A stretch of 64,000 nucleotides of DNA from Paracoccaceae bacterium (GTDB lineage Bacteria; Pseudomonadota; Alphaproteobacteria; Rhodobacterales; Rhodobacteraceae): positions 1 to 64,000 of the forward strand of contig JAIOJF010000015.1 of the NCBI GenBank assembly GCA_019911965.1, given 5' to 3'. A program made the position numbers and the translations under genes. Numbering within the stretch: position 1 is the stretch's first letter; every line of letters starts with the position of its first letter. The notes beneath the pieces are model-generated. The model saw nothing but the letters and a program-made list of their open reading frames with translations. It was not told the DNA's origin and did no database searches. Of this stretch, positions 32,598 to 43,100 are shown piece by piece.

Positions 32598-33354
32598 ACT
32601 GGACATTGCGAATCTCAGCCTGAGCTTCGGCGGCCTTACGGTGCTGGAGGATTTGTCGCTGTCGGTGGAACCGGGCGAGCTGTTCGCGCTGATCGGGCCG
32701 AACGGTGCAGGAAAGACCAGCGTTTTCAACTGCATCAGCGGCATTTATCACCCAAGCGCCGGCAGTATCCGCTTTCGCGGGCGCAACATCCTTGGGCTTG
32801 ACCCGTCGCAGGTGGCGCGTGCCGGGCTGGCGCGAACCTTTCAGCATGGCGAATTGTTCGGCGAAATGAGCGTGATCGACAACCTTTTGGCGGCGCGCCA
32901 TGCCAAGTTCCGCACCAACGTTCTGGCCGAGGCGCTGTTCCTGCCATCGGTCCGCCGTCAGGAACTGGCGCATCGCGAGGCGGTCGAGAAGATCATCGAA
33001 TTCACCGAACTGGAACCGGTGCGGCATGCGCCGGTCGGCGGTTTGCCCTTCGGCATCCAGAAACTCGCCGGTTTTGCCCGCGCGCTGGCGATGGAACCCG
33101 ATTTCCTGATGCTGGACGAACCATCCGCCGGGCTGAACCGGGACGAGCGCGAGGACCTTGCGCGTTTCCTGTTGCGTATCAAGCACGAGCTTGGCCTGGC
33201 AATGATCTGGATCGAGCACGACATGCAGATGGTGGCCGATCTGGCCGACCGGCTGCATGTGCTGGATTACGGGCGCACGATCTCGGTTGGAAAACCGCAA
33301 GAGGTTCTGAATGATCCCGAGGTGATCAAGGCCTATCTTGGTCTGGCGGTGTAG
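32590..33354 (+). CDS. branched-chain-type ABC ATPase, LivG-like
   Basis: The 254-residue ATPase has Walker A GPNGAGKTS and Walker B FLMLDEPSAGLN, and resembles LivG (ARTFQHGELFGEMSVIDNL). The signature segment reads LPFGIQKLAGFARAL, so the usual [LS][SP][YF]GxQ-[RK] core is altered (GIQKL). It overlaps the preceding gene by eight bases. It converges on the Rieske gene with only four bases between stops and no terminator. Confidence 0.92.
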   Translation: MAELDIANLSLSFGGLTVLEDLSLSVEPGELFALIGPNGAGKTSVFNCISGIYHPSAGSIRFRGRNILGLDPSQVARAGLARTFQHGELFGEMSVIDNLLAARHAKFRTNVLAEALFLPSVRRQELAHREAVEKIIEFTELEPVRHAPVGGLPFGIQKLAGFARALAMEPDFLMLDEPSAGLNRDEREDLARFLLRIKHELGLAMIWIEHDMQMVADLADRLHVLDYGRTISVGKPQEVLNDPEVIKAYLGLAV

Positions 33355-33358
33355 CCGC

Positions 33359-34399
33359 CTACTGGCTCATCTTGGCATCCACCGCCGCTTCCTCGGCAAT
33401 CATCGCCTCCAACTGGCGGCGGAACCGAAGCTGGCCGCCGTCGATCGGCAGATCGATATGCGGGCTGGTCTTGCTGGCCATGCCGATCTGCACATGGGTC
33501 AGGACCTCGCGGTCTTCCTCGAAGGCGTGCTGGACATCGTCGCTCATCATCCGGCTCAACTCGGCATCGTCGGGGCGGATATTGCGCAACTGGAACCAGT
33601 AGTAGCGGGTTTCGCTTTGCGTCGTCGGGGTCATGAAGTTGAAGCTGTCCATGATGAAGGTATCGTCATGCAGCTTGCCGTCCGGCCCGCCGGTGCCTGC
33701 CGGCGTGAACACCGCGCGGATCAGTGCGTGGCTGGGATAGCGCACCTCGTAATGCTGCAGGCGGTCGCAATTGCCCTTGAAGCCGATAACCTTCTTGTAA
33801 AACGGTGCCGGTTCCACATCCATCATCCATCGATGCACGATGATGCCGTCCTCCGTCTTGCTGACCCTGAGGGGGGTGTCCTTGGTCGCGGCCTGCGCGA
33901 ACGAACCTTCATGCACCCAGGCCACATGCGTCGGATCCAGCAGATTGTCGCACATCAGCAGGTAATTGCACGGCAATTCCATCGCCGCCCCGCGATTGAC
34001 GCCCCAGTCCGGGTTGTCCCAGTTCTCGATCTCGAAAATCTCGGCCGGGTCGGCCAGTGCCGGATTGCCCATCCAGATCCAGACCAGATCGTATTTCTCG
34101 ACCATCGGATAGGCGCGCACATTGGCATTGGACGGAATGCGCCCGACCCCCGGTGCCCAGACGCATTTGCCGGCGCAATCGAAGGTCAGGCCGTGATAGC
34201 CGCATTCCACCTGATCGCCCTTCAGGCGGCCCTTGCTGAGGGGCAGCTTGCGGTGCGGGCAGGCATCTTCCAGCCCGATGATCTCGCCATCTTCGGTGCG
34301 AAAGGCGCAGATATGTTCGCCGAGAACCGTGATCCGTTGCAGATCGCGGGTGATTTCATCGGCCCATCCGGCCACGTACCAGGCGTTGCGCAAGAACAT
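33359..34399 (-). CDS. Rieske-type aromatic/N-methyl oxygenase, VanA-like, in the hut operon
   Basis: The 346-residue oxygenase has the Rieske cluster ligands C47-P-H49 and C66-GY-H69 and a C-terminal catalytic domain whose NLLDPTHVAWVHEG supplies mononuclear-iron ligands. This resembles the oxygenase component of vanillate O-demethylase. GGAGG precedes the start, one base after the hutU stop, so it is almost certainly co-transcribed with hutIGU. No VanB-like reductase is nearby. It could demethylate a methoxy-aromatic (fits the liv/LigM cluster next door) or an N-methylated histidine or urocanate derivative (fits the operon); the substrate is unproven. Confidence 0.85.
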   Translation of the reverse strand: MFLRNAWYVAGWADEITRDLQRITVLGEHICAFRTEDGEIIGLEDACPHRKLPLSKGRLKGDQVECGYHGLTFDCAGKCVWAPGVGRIPSNANVRAYPMVEKYDLVWIWMGNPALADPAEIFEIENWDNPDWGVNRGAAMELPCNYLLMCDNLLDPTHVAWVHEGSFAQAATKDTPLRVSKTEDGIIVHRWMMDVEPAPFYKKVIGFKGNCDRLQHYEVRYPSHALIRAVFTPAGTGGPDGKLHDDTFIMDSFNFMTPTTQSETRYYWFQLRNIRPDDAELSRMMSDDVQHAFEEDREVLTHVQIGMASKTSPHIDLPIDGGQLRFRRQLEAMIAEEAAVDAKMSQ

Positions 34400-34400
34400 C

Positions 34401-36074
34401 TCAAACCTCCAGAATGCCGGGCAGGTCCAGCCCGTTTTCGCGTGCGCATTCCAGCGCTTCCTCGTAGCCCGCATCGGCATGGCGCCAGACACCGCTGGCC
34501 GGATCGTTCCACAATACGCGTTCCAGCCGTCTGGCGGCTTCGGGCGTGCCATCGGCGCAGATCACCACCCCGGCGTGTTGGCTGAAGCCCATGCCGACGC
34601 CGCCGCCGTGATGGATGCTGACCCAGGTTGCGCCCGAGGCGGTGTTGACCAGCGCATTCAGCAAGGGCCAGTCCGACACCGCGTCCGAGCCGTCGCGCAT
34701 GGCTTCGGTTTCGCGGTTGGGCGAGGCGACCGAGCCGGAATCCAGGTGATCACGCCCGATCACCACCGGCGCTTTCAATTCGCCGCTGGCGACCATCTCG
34801 TTGAAGGCCAGCCCGGCGCGGTGGCGATCGCCAAGCCCGATCCAGCAGATCCGTGCGGGCAGGCCCTGAAAGGCGATGCGATCACGCGCCATGTCCAGCC
34901 AATTGTGCAGATGCGTGTTTTCGGGGAACAATTCCTTCATTTTCCGGTCGGTCTTGTAGATATCCTCGGGATCGCCCGACAGCGCCACCCAGCGGAATGG
35001 GCCGATGCCCCGGCAGAACAGCGGGCGGATATAGGCGGGTACGAAACCGGGGAAGGCGAAGGCGTTGTCCAGCCCTTCCTCCAGCGCCATCTGGCGGATA
35101 TTGTTGCCGTAATCGACGGTTGGCACCCCGGCCTCGTGGAATTTCACCATCGCCGCCACCTGCACCTTCATACTGGCGCGCGCCGCCTTGTTGACGCGGG
35201 CCGGATCGCTTTGCTGGCGTTCCTTCCATTCGCCCATCGTCCAGCCTTGCGGCAGATAGCCGTGGATCGGGTCATGGGCGCTGGTCTGGTCGGTGACGAT
35301 ATCGGGGCGCACGCCGCGATTGTACATTTCGGGAAAGACATCCGCCGCATTGCCCAGCAGCGCCACCGATTTCGCCTCGCCCGCCTTGGTCCAGCGGGCG
35401 ATCATCGCAAGGGCTTCGTCCAGGCTGTCGGTCTTTTCATCGACATAGCGGGTGCGCAGGCGGAAATCTATGCTGTCGGGATTGCATTCCACCGCCAGGC
35501 AGCAGGCCCCGGCCATCACGGCGGCCAGGGGCTGTGCGCCGCCCATGCCGCCAAGCCCGCCGGTCAGCACCCATTTGCCGGTCAGATCGCCGCCGTAATG
35601 CTGACGACCGGCCTCGGCGAAGGTCTCGTAAGTGCCCTGCACGATGCCTTGCGAGCCGATGTAAATCCACGATCCGGCGGTCATCTGGCCGTACATCGCC
35701 AGACCCTTCTTGTCCAATTCGTTGAAATGCTCCCAATTGGCCCAATGCGGCACCAGGTTGGAATTGGCGATCAGCACGCGCGGCGCATCGCAGTGGGTTC
35801 GGACCACCGCCACCGGCTTGCCCGATTGCACGACAAGGGTTTCGTCGCCCTCAAGCCGCTTCAGGCTGTCGACGATCAGGTCGAAATCCTTCCAGGTCCG
35901 CGCGGCCCGGCCAATGCCGCCATAGACAACCAGTTCATGCGGGTTTTCCGCCACATCCGGGTGCAGGTTGTTCATCAGCATCCGCAACGGCGCTTCGGTC
36001 TGCCAGCTTTTGGCGTTCAGTTCGGTGCCGGTCGGGGGATAGACATCCCGGCTGTTCTTGCGCGGATCACTCAT
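34401..36074 (-). CDS. hutU: urocanate hydratase
   Basis: Hydrates urocanate to imidazolone propionate using tightly bound NAD+. The 557-residue length equals the family norm; [14 protein letters not shown] binds the NAD pyrophosphate and the conserved Cys in [16 protein letters not shown] lies in the active site. The start overlaps hutG as ATGA. Confidence 0.97.
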   Translation of the reverse strand: MSDPRKNSRDVYPPTGTELNAKSWQTEAPLRMLMNNLHPDVAENPHELVVYGGIGRAARTWKDFDLIVDSLKRLEGDETLVVQSGKPVAVVRTHCDAPRVLIANSNLVPHWANWEHFNELDKKGLAMYGQMTAGSWIYIGSQGIVQGTYETFAEAGRQHYGGDLTGKWVLTGGLGGMGGAQPLAAVMAGACCLAVECNPDSIDFRLRTRYVDEKTDSLDEALAMIARWTKAGEAKSVALLGNAADVFPEMYNRGVRPDIVTDQTSAHDPIHGYLPQGWTMGEWKERQQSDPARVNKAARASMKVQVAAMVKFHEAGVPTVDYGNNIRQMALEEGLDNAFAFPGFVPAYIRPLFCRGIGPFRWVALSGDPEDIYKTDRKMKELFPENTHLHNWLDMARDRIAFQGLPARICWIGLGDRHRAGLAFNEMVASGELKAPVVIGRDHLDSGSVASPNRETEAMRDGSDAVSDWPLLNALVNTASGATWVSIHHGGGVGMGFSQHAGVVICADGTPEAARRLERVLWNDPASGVWRHADAGYEEALECARENGLDLPGILEV

Positions 36075-36859
36075 TGGGGCCTCCAGTCGGACAGGGTTTC
36101 AAGGATTGTTTTCAGATGCTTGCGCAAGCGCTCGGCGGCTGGCCGGTCGTAGCTCCAGGGCGCGCGTTCCAGCATATAGGCCGATTGCGCCAGTTCCATC
36201 TGGATCGCATGCAGCCCGTCGGCGGGCTGCCCGTAATGGCGGGTGGTCCAGCCGCCCTTGAAGCGGCCATTGATGATCGTGGTGTAGCCATTCGCCGTTT
36301 CGCAAGCCTCGCGGACCAAGGCTTCGACTCCGGGATCACAGGTCGCGCCGTTATTCGTGCCTATGTTGAAATCCGGCAATCTGCCGTCGAACAGGAACGG
36401 GATATGCGAGCGGATCGAGTGGCAATCATAGAGGATGGCAAAGCCGTGCAGTTCGCGCACCCGCGCCAGTTCCGCCGCGATGGCAGCGTGATAGGGCGCG
36501 TGCCAGGCTTCCCTCCGCCGGGCAATCTCGGCCTCGTCGGGTTCCTGACCGTCGCGGTAGATCGCCCGCCCGTCGAAATCGGTCAGCGGGCAGAGGCCGG
36601 TGGTGTTCTGCCCCGGATAAAGGCTATTGCCGCCGGGATCGCGGTTCACGTCGATTGCGTAGCGGTGGATTTTGGTGCGCACGCTGGTCGCATCGGCCAC
36701 CAGACCGGCGTAAAGCATGTGGATATGCCAATCGGTATCGTCCATGCCGCGGCCATGATCGTTCAGGCGGGCGGCGCAATCGTCGGGCAATTCGGTGCCG
36801 GTATGGGGCAGGCCCAGCACCAGGGGGCTGGTGCCGCGTGTGACCTCAACGAAGCTCAT
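36071..36859 (-). CDS. hutG: N-formylglutamate deformylase
   Basis: Releases formate and glutamate from N-formylglutamate, the last step of the five-step histidine pathway. The 262-residue protein has [12 protein letters not shown] and [16 protein letters not shown], typical of the N-formylglutamate amidohydrolase family. It is not the arginase-like formiminoglutamase. A formiminoglutamate deiminase (hutF) would then be needed and is not in the window. The start lies 14 bases inside hutI. Confidence 0.9.
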   Translation of the reverse strand: MSFVEVTRGTSPLVLGLPHTGTELPDDCAARLNDHGRGMDDTDWHIHMLYAGLVADATSVRTKIHRYAIDVNRDPGGNSLYPGQNTTGLCPLTDFDGRAIYRDGQEPDEAEIARRREAWHAPYHAAIAAELARVRELHGFAILYDCHSIRSHIPFLFDGRLPDFNIGTNNGATCDPGVEALVREACETANGYTTIINGRFKGGWTTRHYGQPADGLHAIQMELAQSAYMLERAPWSYDRPAAERLRKHLKTILETLSDWRPQ

Positions 36860-38057
36860 GCACGCCCCCGAACACCCGCGCATGCAGCGGGTTGATGCCG
36901 ATGCCATAGGCCAGCTCGCCCGGTTCCTCGACATTCCAGATCGCCAGATCGGCCCGCTTGCCCGGCGCGATCACGCCGCAATCGGACAGCCCGAGCGCGC
37001 GGGCGGCATGGCGGGTGGTGCCGGCCAGCGCCTCGGCCGGGGTCATCTCGAACAGGGTGCAGGCCATGTTCATCGCTAGCAGCAACGAGCCGAGCGGCGA
37101 GGAGCCGGGGTTCCAATCAGTTGCGACCGCCATCGCCACGCCCTGCGCACGAAAGGCGGCAATCGGCGGCTTCCGGGTCTCGCGGATGGTGTAGAACGCG
37201 CCGGGCAGGATCACCGCAACGCTGCCGGATGCCGCCATCGCCCGGGCGTCAGCCTCGGTCGCGTATTCCAGATGATCGACCGACATTGCCCCGAACCGCG
37301 CCGCCAATGGCGTGCCGCCGATATTGCTCAACTGGTCGGAATGCAGCTTGACTGGCAGGCCAAGCGCACGGGCGCGGGCGAATACCCGCTCGATCTGGGC
37401 GGCATCGAAAGCGATGCCTTCGCAGAACCCGTCCACCGCATCGACAAGCCCTTCGCCGTGGGCGGCGTCCAGCGCCGGAAGGCAGACATTGTCAATATAA
37501 GCGTCGGCATCGGCCCCGGCGGGCACCGCATGTGCGCCCAGAAAGGTGGTGCGCACCCGAACCGGGCGCAAATCGGCGATCCGTCGCGCGACCCGCAGCA
37601 TTTTCAGTTCGGTGTCACGGTCCAGCCCGTAGCCCGATTTCACCTCGATCACCGAAACACCCTGGGCGATCAGGGCATCGGCGCGAACCAGTGCGCGTTG
37701 CAACAACGCGTCCTCAGTGGCGGCGCGGGTTGCGGCGACGGTTGACACGATGCCGCCCCCGGCGCGGGCGACCTCTTCGTAGCTTGCCCCGTTCAGGCGC
37801 ATTTCAAATTCGCGCGCGCGGTTGCCGCCAAAAACGATATGGGTGTGGCAATCGACCAGCGCCGGTGTCACTAGCCGACCCCCGCAGGACACTTCGCGCA
37901 GCCCGGAATACTGGCCTTCCAGATTGCCGCGCATACCGGCCCAGACGATCCGGCCATCCTCGATCACAATTGCCGCATCCGGGATCAATCCATAGCCGTC
38001 TGGCGAAGGCTCCATCGTGGCGGCATTTGCGTCGACCAGGGCGTATCTGTCGGTCAT
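36846..38057 (-). CDS. hutI: imidazolonepropionase
   Basis: Opens the ring of imidazolone propionate to give formiminoglutamate. The 403-residue amidohydrolase has metal ligands in [23 protein letters not shown] and [11 protein letters not shown], and the substrate region EVKSGYGLD. The start [11 protein letters not shown] has AGGACA upstream; an ATG nine codons earlier falls close to the operator and is less likely. First gene of the hut operon. Confidence 0.96.
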   Translation of the reverse strand: MTDRYALVDANAATMEPSPDGYGLIPDAAIVIEDGRIVWAGMRGNLEGQYSGLREVSCGGRLVTPALVDCHTHIVFGGNRAREFEMRLNGASYEEVARAGGGIVSTVAATRAATEDALLQRALVRADALIAQGVSVIEVKSGYGLDRDTELKMLRVARRIADLRPVRVRTTFLGAHAVPAGADADAYIDNVCLPALDAAHGEGLVDAVDGFCEGIAFDAAQIERVFARARALGLPVKLHSDQLSNIGGTPLAARFGAMSVDHLEYATEADARAMAASGSVAVILPGAFYTIRETRKPPIAAFRAQGVAMAVATDWNPGSSPLGSLLLAMNMACTLFEMTPAEALAGTTRHAARALGLSDCGVIAPGKRADLAIWNVEEPGELAYGIGINPLHARVFGGVHELR

Positions 38058-38092
38058 GGCTTGTCCTGAGTTAAGTTCGCGCATATAATTAT

Positions 38093-38106
38093 TATGTAGC
38101 TACATA
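38093..38106. promoter_or_regulatory. probable HutC operator
   Basis: TATGTAGCTACATA is a perfect 14-base palindrome in the AT-rich 87-base gap between divergent hutI and hutC. HutC-type GntR repressors bind TGTA-N2-TACA-like palindromes, which this contains (TGTAGCTACA). It likely represses both directions, with relief by urocanate. Confidence 0.7.
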
Positions 38107-38144
38107 TTAATGTCAATGGAAACATCTGCCGAGGATTCAGAGAC

Positions 38145-38846
38145 ATGCCCGCCGACCTGCGCCATTCCTGGACCGATATCCGCGACCGTATCCACGGCGC
38201 CATCCTGAACGGAACCTATCGCCCCGGCGACAAGCTGCCCCGCGACGAGGATATCGCGCAACAGATGGGTTGCGCGCGCTCTACCGTGCAACGCGCCATG
38301 CGCGATCTGTCCGATGCCGGGATTGTCGAGCGCAAGCGCAAGGGCGGCACGCAGGTCCGCGCCGATCCGCTGACCCGCGCGACGCTGGATATCCCGATCA
38401 CCCGCCGCGAGGTGGAACAGCGCGGCAGCGTCTATGGCTACCAGTTGCTGCACCGTGAAATTGCGGTTGCGCCGTTATCCGTCGGGGCGCGGTTCGCGCG
38501 GCGCGATCCCAGCCGGATGCTGCATGTCGAGGCCCTGCACCTTGCCGACCAGCGCCCCTATATCCTTGAGGATCGCTGGGTCTGCACCGATACCGTGCCC
38601 GAGATATTGAGCGTGGATCTGTCGCGGCAAAGCGCCAATGAATGGCTGGTCCACAACAAGCCCTACAGCCGCTGTGACCTGAGGTTCTACGCTATCGAGG
38701 CGGATGCCCGCATCGCGCGCCAGCTTGACGCCGCTCCCGGCGCGGCCTTGCTGGTGATGGAACGCACCACCTGGATCGAGGATGCCCCGATCACCACGGT
38801 GCGCGCGGTCACCCGCCCGGGCTATCAGCTTTTTACCCGAAGTTAG
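38145..38846 (+). CDS. hutC: GntR-family histidine utilisation repressor
   Basis: The 233-residue protein has an N-terminal GntR winged helix (about 10-75: YRPGDKLPRDEDIAQQMG, then ARSTVQRAMRDLSDAGIVER) and a C-terminal UTRA ligand domain ending MERTTWIEDAPITTVRAVTRPG. Divergent from hutI across the palindrome at 38093-38106, it fits HutC, whose known inducer is urocanate. GAGGA precedes the start. Confidence 0.93.
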   Translation: MPADLRHSWTDIRDRIHGAILNGTYRPGDKLPRDEDIAQQMGCARSTVQRAMRDLSDAGIVERKRKGGTQVRADPLTRATLDIPITRREVEQRGSVYGYQLLHREIAVAPLSVGARFARRDPSRMLHVEALHLADQRPYILEDRWVCTDTVPEILSVDLSRQSANEWLVHNKPYSRCDLRFYAIEADARIARQLDAAPGAALLVMERTTWIEDAPITTVRAVTRPGYQLFTRS

Positions 38847-38961
38847 GATCCAGTGCCGGGCATGCCGCGGGATTGACATAAGCCGCCGGCAACGCGCAAA
38901 TCATCCGGCGGACGTTTCGGGCGGCTTGGGCGCGCCGACCGGACGCATGAGGAGGGTTCCT

Positions 38962-39075
38962 GTGCAACTGAGCAACTTTACGATCCACCTGTCCCGCCGC
39001 CGCAACTCGATTGTGGCGCTGCACAAGGCTGGTTGCGCGATGCCAGGGCAGTCTGAAGGCGGCCAGCCGTGTTGA
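38962..39075 (+). CDS. possible 37-codon leader ORF ahead of the RND operon
   Basis: A GTG follows AGGAGG at ideal spacing and opens a 37-codon frame rich in Arg, Ser and Cys. It ends seven bases into the efflux adaptor gene. The match to the ribosome-binding site is better than that of the adaptor itself, so the peptide could couple translation to the pump. No known homologue comes to mind and the frame may be chance. The rest of the 222-base gap after hutC holds nothing recognisable. Confidence 0.35.
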   Translation: MQLSNFTIHLSRRRNSIVALHKAGCAMPGQSEGGQPC

Positions 39076-40154
39076 AACAACTTGTCTCCGCCATTGTCGC
39101 TGTCGCCATTATTGCCGGTGTCTGGTTCACCACCTTCGGGCGGCAGGCGGACAGCCCCACGCAACGAAACGGCCGGCAAGGAGGGGAAATCCAGGCGACA
39201 AGCGTGGTGTTCGGTACGATCGAGATATCGTCCTTCGCGGAAGAATTTCGCGCCATCGGCACCGCCCGGGCGCTGGAAAACGTGGTTGTTGTGGGCGATG
39301 TCGCCGGGCGGATCGAGGCGATCCATGCCGCAGGCAATACATTGATCGAGGAAGGCACCCCTATCGTCACGCTGGAACGCAATGTGCAGCGGATCAACCT
39401 GCAGATCGCGCAAAGCCGCCTGCAGCAGGCGCGCGATACGCTGGAGCGCTACGAGGCGCTGCAGGCGGGCAGCAGCGGATCGGTGTCGCGCGTGGCGGTG
39501 CGCGATGCCTCGACCAACCTGGCCATCGCCGAGGCCGAACTGGCGCTGGCCCGCGAGGAACTTGAACGCCGGGTGATCCGCGCTCCGATCTCGGGGCGGC
39601 TTGGGCTGATGGATCTGGAACGCGGCGACAACCTTGCGATTGGCAGCCGGATCGTCACGATCGACAATACCGACCTGATGATCGTGGAATTCGAGATGCC
39701 CGAACGCGCGGTGCCCTTGCTGGCCATCGGGCGGGCGGTATCACTGCACACGACCCTGCTGCGCGGGCGGCCCCTGCGCGGGCAGATCATCGCCTATGAT
39801 ACCCGGCTTGACGCAGTAACGCGCACCATCACCGTCCGCGCCGAGGTCGGCAATGCCGATGGTCTGTTATGGCCGGGCATGACGTTGAATGTCCTGCTGG
39901 CGCAGCAAAGCGCGCCGATGCCGAGCGCACCGGCAATGGCCGTCACCTGGACACGCGACGGCGCGCAGATCTGGCGGGTCGATGACGGTGCGGCGGTGGC
40001 GGTGCCGGTGGTGGTCCGCGCGCGCATCGACGATGTCGTCTGGCTTGAAGGCGATCTGGAACAGGGCACCCGCATCGTGATCGAAGGGGCGCAGAAACTC
40101 CGCTCCGGTACGCCGGTTGCGCAGCCGCCCGCTGCAAACGCGGATCCCGCATGA
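39069..40154 (+). CDS. RND efflux periplasmic adaptor (membrane fusion protein)
   Basis: The 361-residue protein has an N-terminal membrane anchor (about 5-22), then a biotinyl/lipoyl-like half (VGDVAGRIEAIHAAGNTLIEEGTPI), a coiled-coil hairpin (about 100-165), VIRAPISGRLGLMDLERGD and beta-barrel segments, as in HlyD/AcrA adaptors. Start is GTG. Its stop overlaps the pump gene as ATGA. It bridges pump and outer-membrane channel; no channel gene is nearby. Confidence 0.9.
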   Translation: MLKQLVSAIVAVAIIAGVWFTTFGRQADSPTQRNGRQGGEIQATSVVFGTIEISSFAEEFRAIGTARALENVVVVGDVAGRIEAIHAAGNTLIEEGTPIVTLERNVQRINLQIAQSRLQQARDTLERYEALQAGSSGSVSRVAVRDASTNLAIAEAELALAREELERRVIRAPISGRLGLMDLERGDNLAIGSRIVTIDNTDLMIVEFEMPERAVPLLAIGRAVSLHTTLLRGRPLRGQIIAYDTRLDAVTRTITVRAEVGNADGLLWPGMTLNVLLAQQSAPMPSAPAMAVTWTRDGAQIWRVDDGAAVAVPVVVRARIDDVVWLEGDLEQGTRIVIEGAQKLRSGTPVAQPPAANADPA

Positions 40155-43100
40155 TCCCCCCCGCCGGTGGCCTTCTGCGCAGCGGATTTGCCCGGATTTT
40201 CGTGGCCCGCCCGGTTCTGACCATCGTGATCAACCTGTTGATCGTGGTCGCGGGCATTGCCGCGCTGATGGCGGTTGAAGTGCGCGAGATGCCGGATGTG
40301 GATACGCCGGTCCTGTCGCTCAGAACGATGTATGAGGGCGCGGATGCCAATACGGTGGACCGCCAGGTCACCGCCCCGCTGGAGGATTCACTGGCGCAAC
40401 TGGACGGCCTGCGCGGGCTGTCGGCAACCTCGCGTTACGGGCAAAGCGACATCACCATTGATCTGGCCCCGGGCCTGGATATCGACATCGCGGCCAATGC
40501 GGTACGCGAGATCGTGGCACAGGCGCTGCGCAACCTGCCCGACGGGATCGAGGAACCGCGCGTGCGCAAGAACAACTCGGATGCCTCGCCGATCATCCGG
40601 CTGGCGCTGTCGGGCGATGCCTCGCTGGTGGAACTGACGGCGCTGGCGGAAGGGCGGATCATCGACCGACTGTCCACCATCGACGGTATTGCCGAAGTGT
40701 TGATCTGGGGCGATCAGGCGCAGGAATTTCGCGTCTCGGTGGATATGACGGCGCTGTTGGGCCGCGGGCTGAGCCTGCAAGACCTGACGAACGCGCTGAC
40801 CGGGCTGCGCAATGATGTGCCGCTCGGTTCGATCAATGCCGATACCAGCGGCACCGTGTTGCGTACGGTCGATCCCGAGGTCACGGCGGAACGCATCGGC
40901 AACCTGCTGATCAACCCGACAACGCGCGTGTCCGATGTCGCGTTCGTGCAATTGACCACGGTGGAAGGTGCCACCATTTCGCGGGTGGACGGCGAACGCG
41001 CCGTCAGCCTTCAGATCGTGCGCCAGTCGCTGGGCAATACGTTGACGATCTCGCTTGAGGTGCGCAAGGCGGTGGCGGAATTGCAGCGCGACCTGCCCGA
41101 GGGTGTCAAGCTGATCGTCACGTCGGACGACGGCGTCTTCATCGAAAGTTCGATCGTCGAGGTGACGGCGGCGATCGGAATGGCGATCCTGATCGTGATC
41201 GCGGTGATCTTCGTCTTCCTGCAATCCTGGCGCGCGACGCTTATCCCGACGCTGGCCATCCCGGTGGCGATGTTCGGCGCGATTGCCGCCCTGTGGCTGG
41301 CGGGGTTCTCGATCAACACCATCAGCCTGCTGGCCTTCGTGCTGGCAACCGGCATGGTGGTGGACGATTCCATCGTCGTGGTGGAAAACATCGTGCGCCG
41401 CCGCTCCGAAGGGCTGGGCCCGCGCGTGGCCGCCGTGGAAGGTGCCAACGAGGTGTTCTTTGCGGTGGTTTCAACGACCGCAACACTGGCGGCGGTGTTC
41501 GTGCCGATCTCGTTCCTGCCGGGGCAGGCGGGGGGCGTGTTCGGTGAATTCGGCTTCGTGCTGGCATTCTGCGTGCTGGTATCGTCGGTGGTGGCGCTGA
41601 CGCTGGCGCCGATGCTGGCGGCCCTGCTGGACCCGGGCCGCGTCTCGCCGAAGGCGCAAGGCAGGCCCGCCGGGCCGGGGCTGCTGGCGCGGGGCATCCT
41701 GGGGCTGGTCGACCGCGCCATCCGCTATCCGCTGATTACGCTGGGGATGGCCATCGGCTTTGCCATCTACGCGGCCTTCATGGCGATCAGCCTGTCGTCG
41801 GAGATTACTCCGCCCGAGGATCGCTCATACTTCTTCATCATCGTCACCGGACCGCCCGGATCGACTGTGGATTATGTCGATGAACAGACCCGCCAGATCG
41901 AGGAAAAGCTGAACCCGTTCCGCGCCACCGGCGAGGTGCGGGCGGTGCAGTCCATTGTCGGCTTTGGAGGCGCGGCGCGTGCCTTTATCATCGTGCGGCT
42001 GGCGGAATGGGATGCGCGCGAACGCTCGCAACAGGCGATATCGTCGGAATTGAACCGCGCCCTGCACCGGATACCGGGCGTGCGCGTGGCCGCAAGGGCG
42101 GGCAACAGCCTCGGCATTCGCGGGGCCGGACGCGGGCTGGTCTTCGCGGTGACGGGCAATGCGGATTACGAGGCGCTGACAGCGGCAGCGGATGCGATGG
42201 TGGCGGTGATGGGCAATGATCCGGTGTTCACCAACCCGCAATTGTCCGCGGAAACCAATGATCCGCTGCTTGAAGTGGTGATAGATCAGGACCTCGCGCG
42301 CGGCATGGGCCTTTCGGTGGCCGATATCGCCGCCACCATCCGCGCCATGACCGAAGGCATTGCCGCCACCAGCGTGTTCGTCGAGGGCGAGGAAGTGGAT
42401 GTGCGCATCACCCCCGGCGGACGCCCTGTGGACGATCCGTCGGATCTGGAAACCGGCTTCGCGCGGCTGCCCGACGGGCGCTTCATCCCGCTGTCCAGCG
42501 TCGCCGCCTTCCATCCGACCGTCAGCGCCGCGCAACTGGCGCGCGAGGGCGGGATGCGGGCGGTCGGCGCGCAGGCAAATCTGGCGGTCGGCACCGATCT
42601 TGGCAATGCGGCGGCCCATGCCCGCGAGATTGCCGCCGATATCCTGCCGGCCAAGATGAGCCTGACGCTGCTGGGCGAGGCGGCTGCCCTTGAGGACAGC
42701 AAGACCGGCACGCTGATGGTCTTTGCCGTGGCCGGGCTGATCGTACTGCTGGTGTTGTCGGCGCAGTTTGAAAGCCTCGCCAGCGCGGTGGTGATCATGC
42801 TGACCGTGCCGTTCGGGCTGGGCGCGGCCTTGCTGGCGATCCAGGTCACGGGCGGTACGCTCAATTACTACAGCCAGATCGGGCTTGTGCTGCTGATCGG
42901 GGTGATGGCCAAGAACGGCATCCTGATCGTCGAGTTCGCCAATCAGTTGCGCGAACGCGGCCGCGACATCGACACGGCGATCCGCGAGGCGATGCAGATC
43001 CGCCTGCGTCCGGTGATGATGACGATGATCTCGACGGTGTTCGGCGGCCTGCCGCTGATCCTGACCTCCGGCGCAGGGGCCGAGGCGCGGATGGCGGTGG

